Part shown: positions 36,355-45,258 of the stretch, piece by piece
How positions within the stretch are numbered: the first letter of the stretch is position 1
How the letters are laid out: each line of letters begins with the position of its first letter
Assembly: GCA_022827185.1 (NCBI GenBank)
Contig: JAJDTM010000039.1
Span: 1-64,000, forward strand
Reading direction: 5' to 3'
From: Candidatus Poribacteria bacterium
GTDB lineage: Bacteria > Poribacteria > WGA-4E > WGA-3G
Length of the DNA: 64,000 nt
Translations under genes and position numbers: made by a program
Notes under the pieces: generated by a model
Databases searched by the model: none
The model's input: the letters and a program-made list of their open reading frames with translations, nothing else
Told to the model about the DNA's origin: nothing

Positions 36355-37404
36355 TCAGCTCAATCCAAGAATTTCCCGATTTCGCGCTGTATCCGTCTCG
36401 CCACCTGCAAAGTCATCAAAAGCAACATCGGTTGTTTCGATGATATGTTTAGCGATAAACGGCGCGCCCTCTGCGGCGCCCTGCTCTGGACTTTTGACAC
36501 AGCATTCCCATTCCAACACTGCCCAACTGTCATAACCTGCTTCGGTGAGCAGTGTAAACACCTGTGTGAAATCCACCTGTCCATCGCCGAGCGATCGGAA
36601 TCTCGCCGCGCGTCCAGCCCAAGACTGGTAACCACCGTAGACCCCAACCCGACCTGTCGGGCGGAATTCAGCATCCTTGACATGGAATCCCTTGATACGT
36701 TCTCCGTAAAGTCGGATAAAGTCGATATAATCGAGTTGTTGAAGCAGAAAATGGCTCGGATCGTAGTTGAGACAAGCAGCTGGATGATCATTCGTATAAT
36801 CCAAGAACATCTCGTATGTCGCACCGTCATAAATATCCGAACCCGGATGGAGTTCATAGGCGAAGACCTGACCGTTATCCTGTGCCAGATCCAACAGTGG
36901 AGACCACCGTGCCGCGAGTTCCTTGAACGCCTCTTCAATAATCCCGTCAGGACGCTGGGGCCACGGATAAACAGTGTGCCACGCAAAACCGCCTGAAAGC
37001 ACGGGAATAACATCAAGTCCCATGTTCACCGAAGCGTGGACGCATTTCGTCAATTCACCTGATGCCCACGCTGTCCTTTCGGCACCACGCAAGCCGGGCG
37101 GATGGAACGCCTCAAACATAACTTCATACGCAGGATGCACAGCCAGCACTTGTCCGGCGAGATAACCCGCTACTTCCGTCGCTTCAAGTCCCAACTCGTT
37201 AAGCGTCCCTTTAAATTCATCGCAATAGGTTTTGGATTCGGCAGCTTTTCCGAGATCAATAACGCGATCGTCCCAACCCGGAATTTGAACGCCTTTATAC
37301 CCTAAACTCGCGACCCATCGTCCGATATTTTCCATAGTGTCGTATGGTGCCTCGTCCCGCATGAATTGGGCGAGGAAGATAGCTGGACCTTTGATTTTCG
37401 GCAT
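36355..37404 (-). CDS. Sugar phosphate isomerase/epimerase (xylose-isomerase-like TIM barrel)
   Basis: This 349-residue protein fits the AP-endonuclease-2/xylose isomerase-like fold: ELHPGSDIYD, NYDPSHFLLQQLDY, GFHVKDAEF and SWAVLEWECCV carry the typical metal-binding Glu, Asp and His positions. GGAGG precedes the ATG at 37404. It probably acts with the oxidoreductase at 35052 in sugar or inositol breakdown. The substrate is not known. Confidence 0.88.
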   Translation of the reverse strand: MPKIKGPAIFLAQFMRDEAPYDTMENIGRWVASLGYKGVQIPGWDDRVIDLGKAAESKTYCDEFKGTLNELGLEATEVAGYLAGQVLAVHPAYEVMFEAFHPPGLRGAERTAWASGELTKCVHASVNMGLDVIPVLSGGFAWHTVYPWPQRPDGIIEEAFKELAARWSPLLDLAQDNGQVFAYELHPGSDIYDGATYEMFLDYTNDHPAACLNYDPSHFLLQQLDYIDFIRLYGERIKGFHVKDAEFRPTGRVGVYGGYQSWAGRAARFRSLGDGQVDFTQVFTLLTEAGYDSWAVLEWECCVKSPEQGAAEGAPFIAKHIIETTDVAFDDFAGGETDTARNREILGLS

Positions 37405-37574
37405 TGTTCCTCCGCTCTCGTATTCGTGTAAACTTCAACAATATAAGAAGTATAGGTGTCGTTGTTAAGTTCATCACTCGGTTTCATATCAACGAAAAAT
37501 AAATTACCAAATATTCACAGATTTTGGGTATAATATATAAAAGTCACTATGAAATGTCAAGCGTTTTGGAGGCT

Positions 37575-37705
37575 CAGGGCTATTTAGTTTTCGGTTTTTC
37601 GTCCAATTTTGGCCCCCCAGGACCGGTAGGTGCGTGTTTCTAACCGCACCGGATCTGTAACGGAAAGCATAAAACCCGCGAATTTCTTAAAACTAAATCA
37701 CCCTG
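37575..37705. mobile_element. MITE family 1, short copy (131 bp) with 10-bp target duplication
   Basis: Ends are CAGGGCTATTTAGTTTT and AAAACTAAATCACCCTG (inverted). The direct repeat TTTGGAGGCT flanks it (37565-37574 and 37706-37715). The inside holds ACCGGTAGGTGCGTGT...ACCGCACCGG. It lies 34 bases before the ABC ATPase start at 37740 and may affect that gene. Together with a TATAAT-like string at 37529-37534 without a clear -35, it covers the 335-bp gap. Confidence 0.88.
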
Positions 37706-37739
37706 TTTGGAGGCTGTTCAGTTCAGTAAAAGGAAAAAA

Positions 37740-38585
37740 GTGAAGAAGCCTATCTATGGATTGGTTGTTCGCGGGGTAACAAAACATTTTCACCGAACCA
37801 AGCGGACAAATAATAAACTACGTTTTTATCAGAAAATTCGACACCTTTTCAGGCGAGAAAAAGAAATAATCCGGGCAGTTGACGACATCTCTTTAGAGGT
37901 TAATATCGGAGAAATCTATGGGATCCTCGGCGCAAACGGTTCAGGAAAATCGACCTTAATTCGCCTTATTTCGACACTACTGCTGCCCGATGCTGGAAGC
38001 ATTCACGTTTTTGGAGATGATGTTGTAACACATAGCCTGAAAGTCAGACGCGTGATGAACCGTGTTTCTGTTGAAGCCTCTTTCTTTAAGCGGCTCTCTT
38101 CAACAGAAAACCTGATTTACGCCGCCCGCCTCTACGGTATTCCTGCAGCAGAAGCCGAGCGAAAAGCACGGCAAATTTTGGAAAGGCTCGGCTTTGATGC
38201 CGATCGAATGGACGAAGAGATGGAGCAGCTATCGCGTGGGATGCAACAAAAAGTCGCAATCGCACGCGCATTGCTAACAACACCGATGCTCCTCCTGCTC
38301 GACGAACCTACAACCGGCCTTGATCCCAAATCCAAGCGTGATGTGCAAGCCTTTATTGAGGAAATCCGTCAAGAACGGAATGCTGTCATTCTGCTGACGA
38401 CGCACGATATGGTGGAAGCGGAGAGATTGTGTGATAAGATTGCGATTATTGATAATGGACGGTTTATCGCGGAGGGAACTGTTGAGGAACTCGTTGCCAG
38501 TACGCCATCAGAAAACGAAGCACCCGCGACGCTCGAAGATGTCTTTATTGCACACACCGGCAAGCGGCTTGAGGAGGATGAGTAG
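37740..38585 (+). CDS. ABC-2 type exporter ATPase
   Basis: This 281-residue protein starts with a GTG at 37740 with AAAGGA 5 bases upstream. It has Walker A GANGSGKST, signature LSRGMQQKVAIARAL, Walker B LLLLDEPTTGLD and the H-loop TTHDM. The signature has Arg in place of Gly in LSGGQ, common in this group. The permease follows 24 bp downstream. Relatives export drugs, polysaccharides or lipids. The MITE at 37575-37705 is just upstream. Confidence 0.92.
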   Translation: MKKPIYGLVVRGVTKHFHRTKRTNNKLRFYQKIRHLFRREKEIIRAVDDISLEVNIGEIYGILGANGSGKSTLIRLISTLLLPDAGSIHVFGDDVVTHSLKVRRVMNRVSVEASFFKRLSSTENLIYAARLYGIPAAEAERKARQILERLGFDADRMDEEMEQLSRGMQQKVAIARALLTTPMLLLLDEPTTGLDPKSKRDVQAFIEEIRQERNAVILLTTHDMVEAERLCDKIAIIDNGRFIAEGTVEELVASTPSENEAPATLEDVFIAHTGKRLEEDE

Positions 38586-38609
38586 TTTCTGGCAAACTAC
38601 GCCAAAAAT

Positions 38610-39416
38610 ATGCTGAATCTTATACGTGAAACCGTTGTCTCTTATGCATTCATTGAACGCAACTTTAATCTACTGAAGCGGTATCTAAGTTGGGAAATCC
38701 TCTTTTTCAGTTATTCTATCGTCAACGCGCTAACGATTGGCTTGATTATGGTCGGACGCGGCAGCAGTGAAGATGTCCTTTACCTCGTCATTGGGGCATT
38801 AATTTGGGGGTTTCTCTCAATTATGATGCGTGAGGTCAGCGATGCGATTACGTGGGAACGGTGGGAAGGCACGATTGAATATACCTTTATGGCACCGATC
38901 TACCGCATCACGCATCTTGTCGGGTCCTGCTTCTTTGCAATCCTATACGGACTCTTACGAACCGGTTTGGTTTTAGCGATAATGCCGCTCTTTTTCGGTG
39001 AACACATCGACTTAGGAAAAGCGAATTGGCTGACAATGGTGGTCACCGTTCTGATCTCCAGTCTCTCTTTCATCGGGATCGGGCTAATGGCTGCGATTTT
39101 TCCGCTACTCTCGCCGGAAAAAGGACAAGCCGCAACCGGTATCATCCAATCAATGTTGTTATTAGTCTCTGGTATCTACTATGAAATTGAGGTGTTACCG
39201 GTATGGCTCCAACCGATCTCCAAAATTTCGCCTGCGACCTATACGCTCAAATCCATTCGTGCGGCGATGCTCGATAACGCATCAGTTGAGAGCCAATTAG
39301 GGAACCTGCTTTTACTGCTTATTATCGGTGTGCTACTCATTCCACTCGGATTTTGGGTGTTCTATCTCGGTGAGAGGTATGCCAAACGCGTCGGCAGATT
39401 AAAAAGAAGTGGATAG
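38610..39416 (+). CDS. ABC-2 type exporter permease
   Basis: This 268-residue protein has about six hydrophobic segments and the ABC-2 features EGTIEYTFMAPIYRI (cytoplasmic loop) and LLVSGIYYEIEVLPVWLQPISKISPATYTLKSIR. It pairs with the ATPase at 37740. The substrate is unknown. Confidence 0.9.
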   Translation: MLNLIRETVVSYAFIERNFNLLKRYLSWEILFFSYSIVNALTIGLIMVGRGSSEDVLYLVIGALIWGFLSIMMREVSDAITWERWEGTIEYTFMAPIYRITHLVGSCFFAILYGLLRTGLVLAIMPLFFGEHIDLGKANWLTMVVTVLISSLSFIGIGLMAAIFPLLSPEKGQAATGIIQSMLLLVSGIYYEIEVLPVWLQPISKISPATYTLKSIRAAMLDNASVESQLGNLLLLLIIGVLLIPLGFWVFYLGERYAKRVGRLKRSG

Positions 39417-39425
39417 GCTGTTAGA

Positions 39426-39504
39426 TAGGACTTACGCAGCCCCCTTGCAAGCAGGGTTTGAAACCCCGCCTGCAGGGCATAATCTGAATATTGCGCATAA
39501 ACTT
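39426..39504. mobile_element. MITE family 2 copy with GCAGGCGGGG-type core
   Basis: The left end TAGGACTTACGCA is followed by a core CAGGGTTTGAAACCCCGCCTG and by a decayed right end TTGCGCATAAACTT. It lies just before the tricorn-type gene at 39552. Confidence 0.6.
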
Positions 39505-39551
39505 CTTAACTTACAACTTATAACTTAATAACACTTACCACGGAGGTGTGA

Positions 39552-42500
39552 ATGTCAGGATATTATAGATCACCAACAATATGTCAAGATACCATTGTTT
39601 TTGTGTGTGAGGATGACTTATGGACAGTTCCAGTTGAAGGGGGCGTTGCGCGGCGGCTCACGTCAAATCTCGGTGCTGCCGGCTCGCCGCGCTTATCACC
39701 AGATGGTGAACAACTCGCTTTCGCAGGACGTGAAGAGGGACCGTCGGAGGTGTATACCATGCCTGCCCTCGGGGGTGAAGCAAAACGACTCACCTATCAG
39801 GGCAGCAATGTTTCTATTGTGGGTTGGGATACTGATGGAAAGTATATTCTCTATTCAAGCGGCGCAGGGTTAGCCTTCGATCCGTGGATATGGAAAGTTT
39901 CTTCAGAAGGTGGAGAACCACAACGCCTACCTTATGGTCCCGCAAACCATATCGATTTTAGCGATGATGGCGGTGTTATCATCGGTAGGTTGACACGAGA
40001 ACCCGCACGTTGGAAACGCTACCGTGGCGGCACAGCAGGGCAACTCTGGATAGATACAGAAGGCGACGGACAATTTCAGCCTTTGGCGCCTGTGGATAGC
40101 AATTTCACGACTCCGATGTGGATCGGTGAACGCATCTATTTTATTTCTGACCATGAAGGCGTTGGTAATATCTATTCCTGTCTGCCTACCGGTGAGGACG
40201 TTCAACGCCACACGCATCAGGACACTTACTATTGCCGGTTGGCACAAACGGATGGTAAACGGATCGTCTACCACGCTGGCGCGGACCTGTTCGTTTATGA
40301 CCTTGAGAACGACACTGAAAACCGAGTTGATGTCGAATTTCGGAGTCCACGCATCCAGCGACAACGGAAGTTCGTCAATGCATCGGCGTACCTGCAAGAG
40401 TTCGCACCAGCACCAGATGGTCATGCGTTAGCCGTAACAGTCCGCGGTAAACCCTTTACAATGGCGAATTGGGAAGGCGCAGTCCTTCAGCACGGTGAAC
40501 GTGATGGCGCGCGCTATCGTTTCACACAGTGGCTTAATGATGGTAAACGTCTCGTTACTATTTCCGATGCTGCAGGTGAAGAAGCACTCGAAATTCACAC
40601 CCGCGATGGCAGTGCTGACATCGTCCGCCTCGATACGCTTGATATTGGACATGTCCGCGAATTTTCGGTTTCCCCACAAACTGAAAGCGACGAGAACGAC
40701 CGAGTCCTTCTCGTCAACCACCGTTTTGAACTTTTGCACATCGATTTGGAGACCCACGAACTCCGGACACTCGACAAAGGGCGTTATCACAGCATCCGAG
40801 GTGCAGCTTGGTCGCCTGATGGCAAGTGGTGCGCATATAGTTTTGCACCCACAGAGACGACCCGCTCAATCAAACTCTGCAAAATTGAAACAGGTGAAAC
40901 GTGGCTTGTTACTGAACCTGAATTCAGCGATTTCTCGCCTGCATGGGATCCGGGCGGGAAGTATCTCTATTTTCTCTCGTCTCGCGAATTCGATCCGGTC
41001 TACGACGCACTCCACTTCGATCTCGGTTTCCCTTCAGCGATGCGTCCGTTGCTGGTAACCCTACAGAAGACTTTGGGAAACCCGTTTGTGCCAGAACCCC
41101 GTCCGCTTGAAGAGGAGAAAGAGGATAAGGACAAAGCGGATGAGGAAAAGAAGGACGAGGCAGATAAAGCAGCTGAGGAGAAATCTGAGAAGAAGGAAGA
41201 TAAACGTGAACCGATTACGATAGACCTGGAAGGCATTTCGCAACGTGTCGTCGCATTTCCTTATCCGCGCGGGCGTTACGGACAAATTGCCGGGATTGAA
41301 GGTAAAGTCATCTTCACGGCGTTTCCAGTACCAGGGACAGCGTCGAGTGACGATGAGAGTGGATCAAGAGGCGTTCTCCACGTCTACGACTTCAAGGAAC
41401 AGAAGAAAGATACACTTGTCTCCGGTATTGAGGGCTTTCGACTCTCCCGTGACAGCAAAACACTCGTTTATGTTACCGGAAACCGTTTGCGCGTTATCAG
41501 GGCTGGCCAGAAGGTGGAGGCGAAGAAACCCGAAAGTAGAGGCGGTCCGAACCGACAAACGGGTTGGATTGACCTCGATCGTATCAAAGCCTCTATTGTG
41601 CCGACTGCCGAGTGGCATCAGATGTATCGGGAGGCGTGGCGACTACAGCGCGATTTCTTCTGGACAGAGGATATGTCCAATGTCGATTGGGAGCGAGTAT
41701 ATCAACGCTATCTACCACTTCTGGATCGGATTGCGACGCGCGGCGAGTTTTCAGACCTGATGTGGGAGATGCAGGGTGAACTCGGCACTTCACACGCCTA
41801 TGAGATGGGCGGCGATTACCGGAGTTCACCAAACTACGCACAAGGGTTTCTCGGGGCAGACTACGCCTACGACGCAGAGAACAACGGGTATCGCATCACG
41901 CACATACCACACGGCGATGCTTGGGAAGCCTCGAAAGATTCGCCGCTCAACGCACCCGGAATTAACGTCACGGAAGGCGATATGCTGCTCGCTATCGGCG
42001 GACAATCTGTCAGCGAGACCGTTTCACCCGGTGAACTCCTCGTAAGTCTCGCGAATCAAGAAGTTCAAGCGACGTTCCAAAATGCGAGCGATAGTGAAAA
42101 ACGGGTCGTTACACTCAAAGTCCTCGGAAGTGAAAGAGAATTGCGTTACCGTGAGTGGGTATCAAACAACCGACGATATGTCCACGAAAAGACGGACGGT
42201 AAGGTCGGATATGTCCATATTCCTGACATGGGACGCAGCGGATATGCGGAGTTTCACCGCGGTTATCTCGCCGAAGTGAGTTATCCCGGGCTGTTGGTTG
42301 ATGTGCGTTACAATACGGGTGGACATGTTTCGCAGCTGCTCTTGGAGAAATTGTCGCGTCGGCGGATTGGATATTGCGTGCCACGCTGGGGGATACCAGA
42401 TCCGTACCCGGATGCCTCTGTCTTGGGGCCTATGATCGCTGTCACCAATGAAAACGCCGGTTCCGATGGCGATATTTTCTCGCACTGTTTCAAACTGATG

Positions 42501-42821
42501 GAGTTAGGTTTACTTGTTGGTAAACGGACGTGGGGTGGTGTTATCGGTATCTCGCCGCATCAGTCGTTTGTAGATGGTGGTGGAACAACGCAACCGGAGT
42601 ATTCTTTCTGGTTCATTGATGTCGGTTGGCGCGTAGAAAACTACGGCACCGACCCGGATATTGAAGTAGATTACCGTCCGCAGGACTATATCGCAGAAGG
42701 CGACCCACAACTCGACCGCGCCATAGAAGAACTCCTCCGCCAGATGGAAGAGAACCCACCGCAACTCCCCGATTTCGGTGAACGCCCGCGTTTAACCTTG
42801 CCCACGTTGCCGAAAGTGTGA
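39552..42821 (+). CDS. Tricorn-type protease (propeller, PDZ, S41 peptidase)
   Basis: This 1089-residue protein starts at 39552 after GGAGG. The N-terminal half is TolB-like propeller repeats (SPRLSPDGEQLAFAG, AAWSPDGKWCAYSF). A strongly charged Lys/Glu linker follows at about residues 515-555. Then come the catalytic histidine in GTSHAYE (H748), a PDZ domain (GDMLLAIGGQSV) and the peptidase core with Ser971-Asp972 in NAGSDGDIF. This order and the Ser/His spacing match Thermoplasma tricorn (H746, S965). It breaks peptides from larger proteases. No signal peptide, so cytoplasmic. Confidence 0.93.
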   Translation: MSGYYRSPTICQDTIVFVCEDDLWTVPVEGGVARRLTSNLGAAGSPRLSPDGEQLAFAGREEGPSEVYTMPALGGEAKRLTYQGSNVSIVGWDTDGKYILYSSGAGLAFDPWIWKVSSEGGEPQRLPYGPANHIDFSDDGGVIIGRLTREPARWKRYRGGTAGQLWIDTEGDGQFQPLAPVDSNFTTPMWIGERIYFISDHEGVGNIYSCLPTGEDVQRHTHQDTYYCRLAQTDGKRIVYHAGADLFVYDLENDTENRVDVEFRSPRIQRQRKFVNASAYLQEFAPAPDGHALAVTVRGKPFTMANWEGAVLQHGERDGARYRFTQWLNDGKRLVTISDAAGEEALEIHTRDGSADIVRLDTLDIGHVREFSVSPQTESDENDRVLLVNHRFELLHIDLETHELRTLDKGRYHSIRGAAWSPDGKWCAYSFAPTETTRSIKLCKIETGETWLVTEPEFSDFSPAWDPGGKYLYFLSSREFDPVYDALHFDLGFPSAMRPLLVTLQKTLGNPFVPEPRPLEEEKEDKDKADEEKKDEADKAAEEKSEKKEDKREPITIDLEGISQRVVAFPYPRGRYGQIAGIEGKVIFTAFPVPGTASSDDESGSRGVLHVYDFKEQKKDTLVSGIEGFRLSRDSKTLVYVTGNRLRVIRAGQKVEAKKPESRGGPNRQTGWIDLDRIKASIVPTAEWHQMYREAWRLQRDFFWTEDMSNVDWERVYQRYLPLLDRIATRGEFSDLMWEMQGELGTSHAYEMGGDYRSSPNYAQGFLGADYAYDAENNGYRITHIPHGDAWEASKDSPLNAPGINVTEGDMLLAIGGQSVSETVSPGELLVSLANQEVQATFQNASDSEKRVVTLKVLGSERELRYREWVSNNRRYVHEKTDGKVGYVHIPDMGRSGYAEFHRGYLAEVSYPGLLVDVRYNTGGHVSQLLLEKLSRRRIGYCVPRWGIPDPYPDASVLGPMIAVTNENAGSDGDIFSHCFKLMELGLLVGKRTWGGVIGISPHQSFVDGGGTTQPEYSFWFIDVGWRVENYGTDPDIEVDYRPQDYIAEGDPQLDRAIEELLRQMEENPPQLPDFGERPRLTLPTLPKV

Positions 42822-43016
42822 TATGATGTGCGTAACGGATAATTTTCTGTGGGTGCACTTTCTAAACGCTCTTCTCGCCTTATGCAGTTGGAAAGTACAC
42901 CTACACGAAAACAACGTTGAAGCTTAGGTAAAAGGTTCTGCCTGTAAAACTGCACATCAACATACATGGTTACAGGAGATAATCTGAGGAACCACCATAG
43001 TTAATGGGCAATATGT

Positions 43017-43532
43017 ATGCTATCTAAACCGCGCGTTTATATTGAGACTTCGGTTATTAGTTATCTAACTTCCAGACCCAGCAGCAACGAAGGGGTTCGC
43101 GGATGCCAATATTTCACTCGTTATTGGTGGGAGAATTTTGCTGAGCAACAATTTGAACTTGTTTCTTCACCGATTGTCCAACAGGAAGTAAGTTTGGGAG
43201 ATAAGGAAGCTTCTCAAAAACGTCTTGATGTCTTAAAAAAAATGACCTTATTAGATGCGCCAAAAGAGATATTGGATTCTTTTAGTGATGACTTAATAAG
43301 TGCTGGAGCTTTACCCCTGAAAGCACGGGTTGACTCGTTTCATATAGCGATTACCGCGATAAACAATGTAGAGTATTTGGCAACATGGAACTTTAAGCAT
43401 ATTGCCAATATTAACAAAATTCCCTTGATACAACAAGTGTGTAGGAAAGTAGGTTATCAACCGCCAATTCTATGCACACCGCAACAATTACTAATGGAGG
43501 ACTTTCAGCATGTGGAAGGATCCAATTATTGA
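43017..43532 (+). CDS. PIN-domain ribonuclease toxin (VapC-like)
   Basis: This 171-residue protein begins YIETSVISYLTSRPS, with the first PIN acidic residue, and later has ARVDSFHIAITAINNVEYLATWNFKHI with the second acidic cluster. The order is typical of PIN proteins found as the toxin of toxin-antitoxin pairs. Its end overlaps the next gene by 23 bases. The 195-bp gap upstream shows no further gene. Confidence 0.85.
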   Translation: MLSKPRVYIETSVISYLTSRPSSNEGVRGCQYFTRYWWENFAEQQFELVSSPIVQQEVSLGDKEASQKRLDVLKKMTLLDAPKEILDSFSDDLISAGALPLKARVDSFHIAITAINNVEYLATWNFKHIANINKIPLIQQVCRKVGYQPPILCTPQQLLMEDFQHVEGSNY

Positions 43533-43746
43533 CGAAATCCATCGGATTCGGGAAGAATGGGCTGCCAAGTTTGACTATGATGCAAAAGCATTACTTGAGG
43601 ATATTGAACAACAAAAACGGAAAAACTATTTAACTGACGAAAATGGGAACTTCATAAGGGACAAAAAAGGCGGGTTGATTCTCAAACCTGAATCGACATC
43701 GAAAAAGTCAAGAGATGATGCTTCCGGCGTTCCCGATAGCGTTTAG
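43510..43746 (+). CDS. Probable antitoxin of the PIN toxin
   Basis: This 78-residue charged protein (WKDPIIDEIHRIREEWAAKFDYDAKALLEDIEQQ) starts at 43510 with GGAGG 9 bases upstream, inside the end of the toxin gene. Similar small proteins follow PIN toxins in many bacteria. Here the toxin comes first, the reverse of classical vapBC. A separate DNA-binding domain is not seen. Confidence 0.75.
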   Translation: MWKDPIIDEIHRIREEWAAKFDYDAKALLEDIEQQKRKNYLTDENGNFIRDKKGGLILKPESTSKKSRDDASGVPDSV

Positions 43747-43805
43747 TAATTTGTCGGTTGCACTAAATAGTTTGTGTTTACAAGAGTAGAGAGACTCCTT
43801 ATATT

Positions 43806-45008
43806 ATGCATATACTCTGTGCCAACGTAGGCAGCACCTCATTCAAATACCAAATCATCAATATGGAAACCACAACCTCCCTCGTCAAAGGAGGCGTGGA
43901 GCGTATCGGAAACTCACCATCTGCTTTCACACATGCGGTACCAGGCAAACCTACTCGCGAAGGCGAAATCGACGCACCGACACACACTGCAGCGATCGCG
44001 CACGCCATGGATCTCATCACCGATGCCGAAGTTGGATGCCTTGAAGATTTAGGACAATTGGACGGTGTCGGATTCAAAACCATTCTTGCCAAAGGCTACT
44101 GGCGTTCCGCACGGATTACCGAAGATGTGATTGCAGCATTGGAGGCATCCACGCCGCTCGCACCGATGCACAACCCCGCATATATCGCCTCTATCCGTGC
44201 TTTCCAAGAGCTGCTTCCGACAACCCCACTCGTCGCTGTCTTTGAGACATGGTTCCATCAGACAATTCCAGATTACGCCGCCGAGTTCGGTGTGCCGCGC
44301 TTCTGGGTAGAACAACACGACATCCGTCGCTACGGCTACCACGGAGCGTCTCATCGGTACATCTCTGAACGCGTGCCGGAGCTGCTCGGACGCGAATCAG
44401 GCGAAGGGTTGCGTATTATCTCGTGTCATCTCGGTGGCAGTTCGTCTCTCTGTGCCATCAAAGATGGGGCGTCCATTGATACATCAATGGGAACATCAAC
44501 GCAATACGGGATGATTCAGTCTACGCGCTGCGGTGAATTAGACGCTTTTGCGGTGCTGTATATACTCGACAAAGAGGGATTTTCGACAGATGAAATTCGG
44601 CGTCAACTGATTGAGGATTCCGGACTAAAGGGGATCTCTGGCACGAGTGGCGATATGCGCGATATAGAAGCAGCAATCGCAGCGGGTGATGATAACGCAC
44701 GTTTGGCACTGGATACTTTCGTTTACGGTGTGAAAAAGTATATCGGGGCATATATCGCCGCGCTGGGGGGTGTGGACGTGATCGCTTTTGCGGGCGGCAT
44801 CGGTGAGAAGAGTGGGACGACACGCGCAAAGATTTGCGAGGGACTTGAATGGTGCGGCATCCACTTGGATACGGTGAAAAATGAGCAAGCGACTGGCGAA
44901 ACTGACCTCTCGGCAGATAACAGCCGTACTAAGATTCTCATCGTTTCTACAAACGAGGAGCTAATCGTGTCGCGTGAGACCGCGCGGGTCCTCAAAGCGT
45001 CTGGTTGA
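43806..45008 (+). CDS. Acetate-kinase family protein with changed catalytic residues
   Basis: This 400-residue protein spans the ASKHA acetate kinase fold: NVGSTSFKYQ, LAPMHNPAYIASI, IRRYGYHGASHRYIS, HLGGSSSLCAIKDGASIDTSMG, STRCGELD and AFAGGIGEKSG. The catalytic Asp of the usual VFDTAFH is Glu here (VFETWFH), and the Arg of HRVVHGGE is replaced by Lys in GFKTILAKG. No phosphotransacetylase is adjacent. It may use another acid or be a regulatory relative. It is not called ackA because of these changes. Confidence 0.82.
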   Translation: MHILCANVGSTSFKYQIINMETTTSLVKGGVERIGNSPSAFTHAVPGKPTREGEIDAPTHTAAIAHAMDLITDAEVGCLEDLGQLDGVGFKTILAKGYWRSARITEDVIAALEASTPLAPMHNPAYIASIRAFQELLPTTPLVAVFETWFHQTIPDYAAEFGVPRFWVEQHDIRRYGYHGASHRYISERVPELLGRESGEGLRIISCHLGGSSSLCAIKDGASIDTSMGTSTQYGMIQSTRCGELDAFAVLYILDKEGFSTDEIRRQLIEDSGLKGISGTSGDMRDIEAAIAAGDDNARLALDTFVYGVKKYIGAYIAALGGVDVIAFAGGIGEKSGTTRAKICEGLEWCGIHLDTVKNEQATGETDLSADNSRTKILIVSTNEELIVSRETARVLKASG

Positions 45009-45175
45009 TAGCAATCGCGAGCGCATCTCGCTCCTACAAGAAAATATTTTTTTTACGGGTATTTGGTCGTAAAGCCCAATGCTTTAGCTTTGGGATACAA
45101 GACCGCTAAATGCCTAATAGTTAAAATAAGTTTGACATTCACCGGCGAAATGTGGTCCGATTATAGTATCAAGTT

Positions 45176-45223
45176 GGCAAGCATGTTCAGCGTCATCACT
45201 TGGTGACGTGCTTGCCTACCCAC
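45176..45223 (+). other. Inverted repeat upstream of tnpB
   Basis: GGCAAGCATG and CGTGCTTGCC form a long stem with an inner CGTCA/TGACG pair. It lies in the element between the left end and the tnpB ATG and may be a hairpin in the tnpB leader. Confidence 0.5.
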
Positions 45224-45258
45224 TGAACAGGGGTTTACAGATTGATACTTGATATACC

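Noticed and set aside
41000..41285. Ser-rich minus-strand frames in the tricorn gene
   Set aside because: They are the reverse of the Lys/Glu linker of the protease and have no support of their own.
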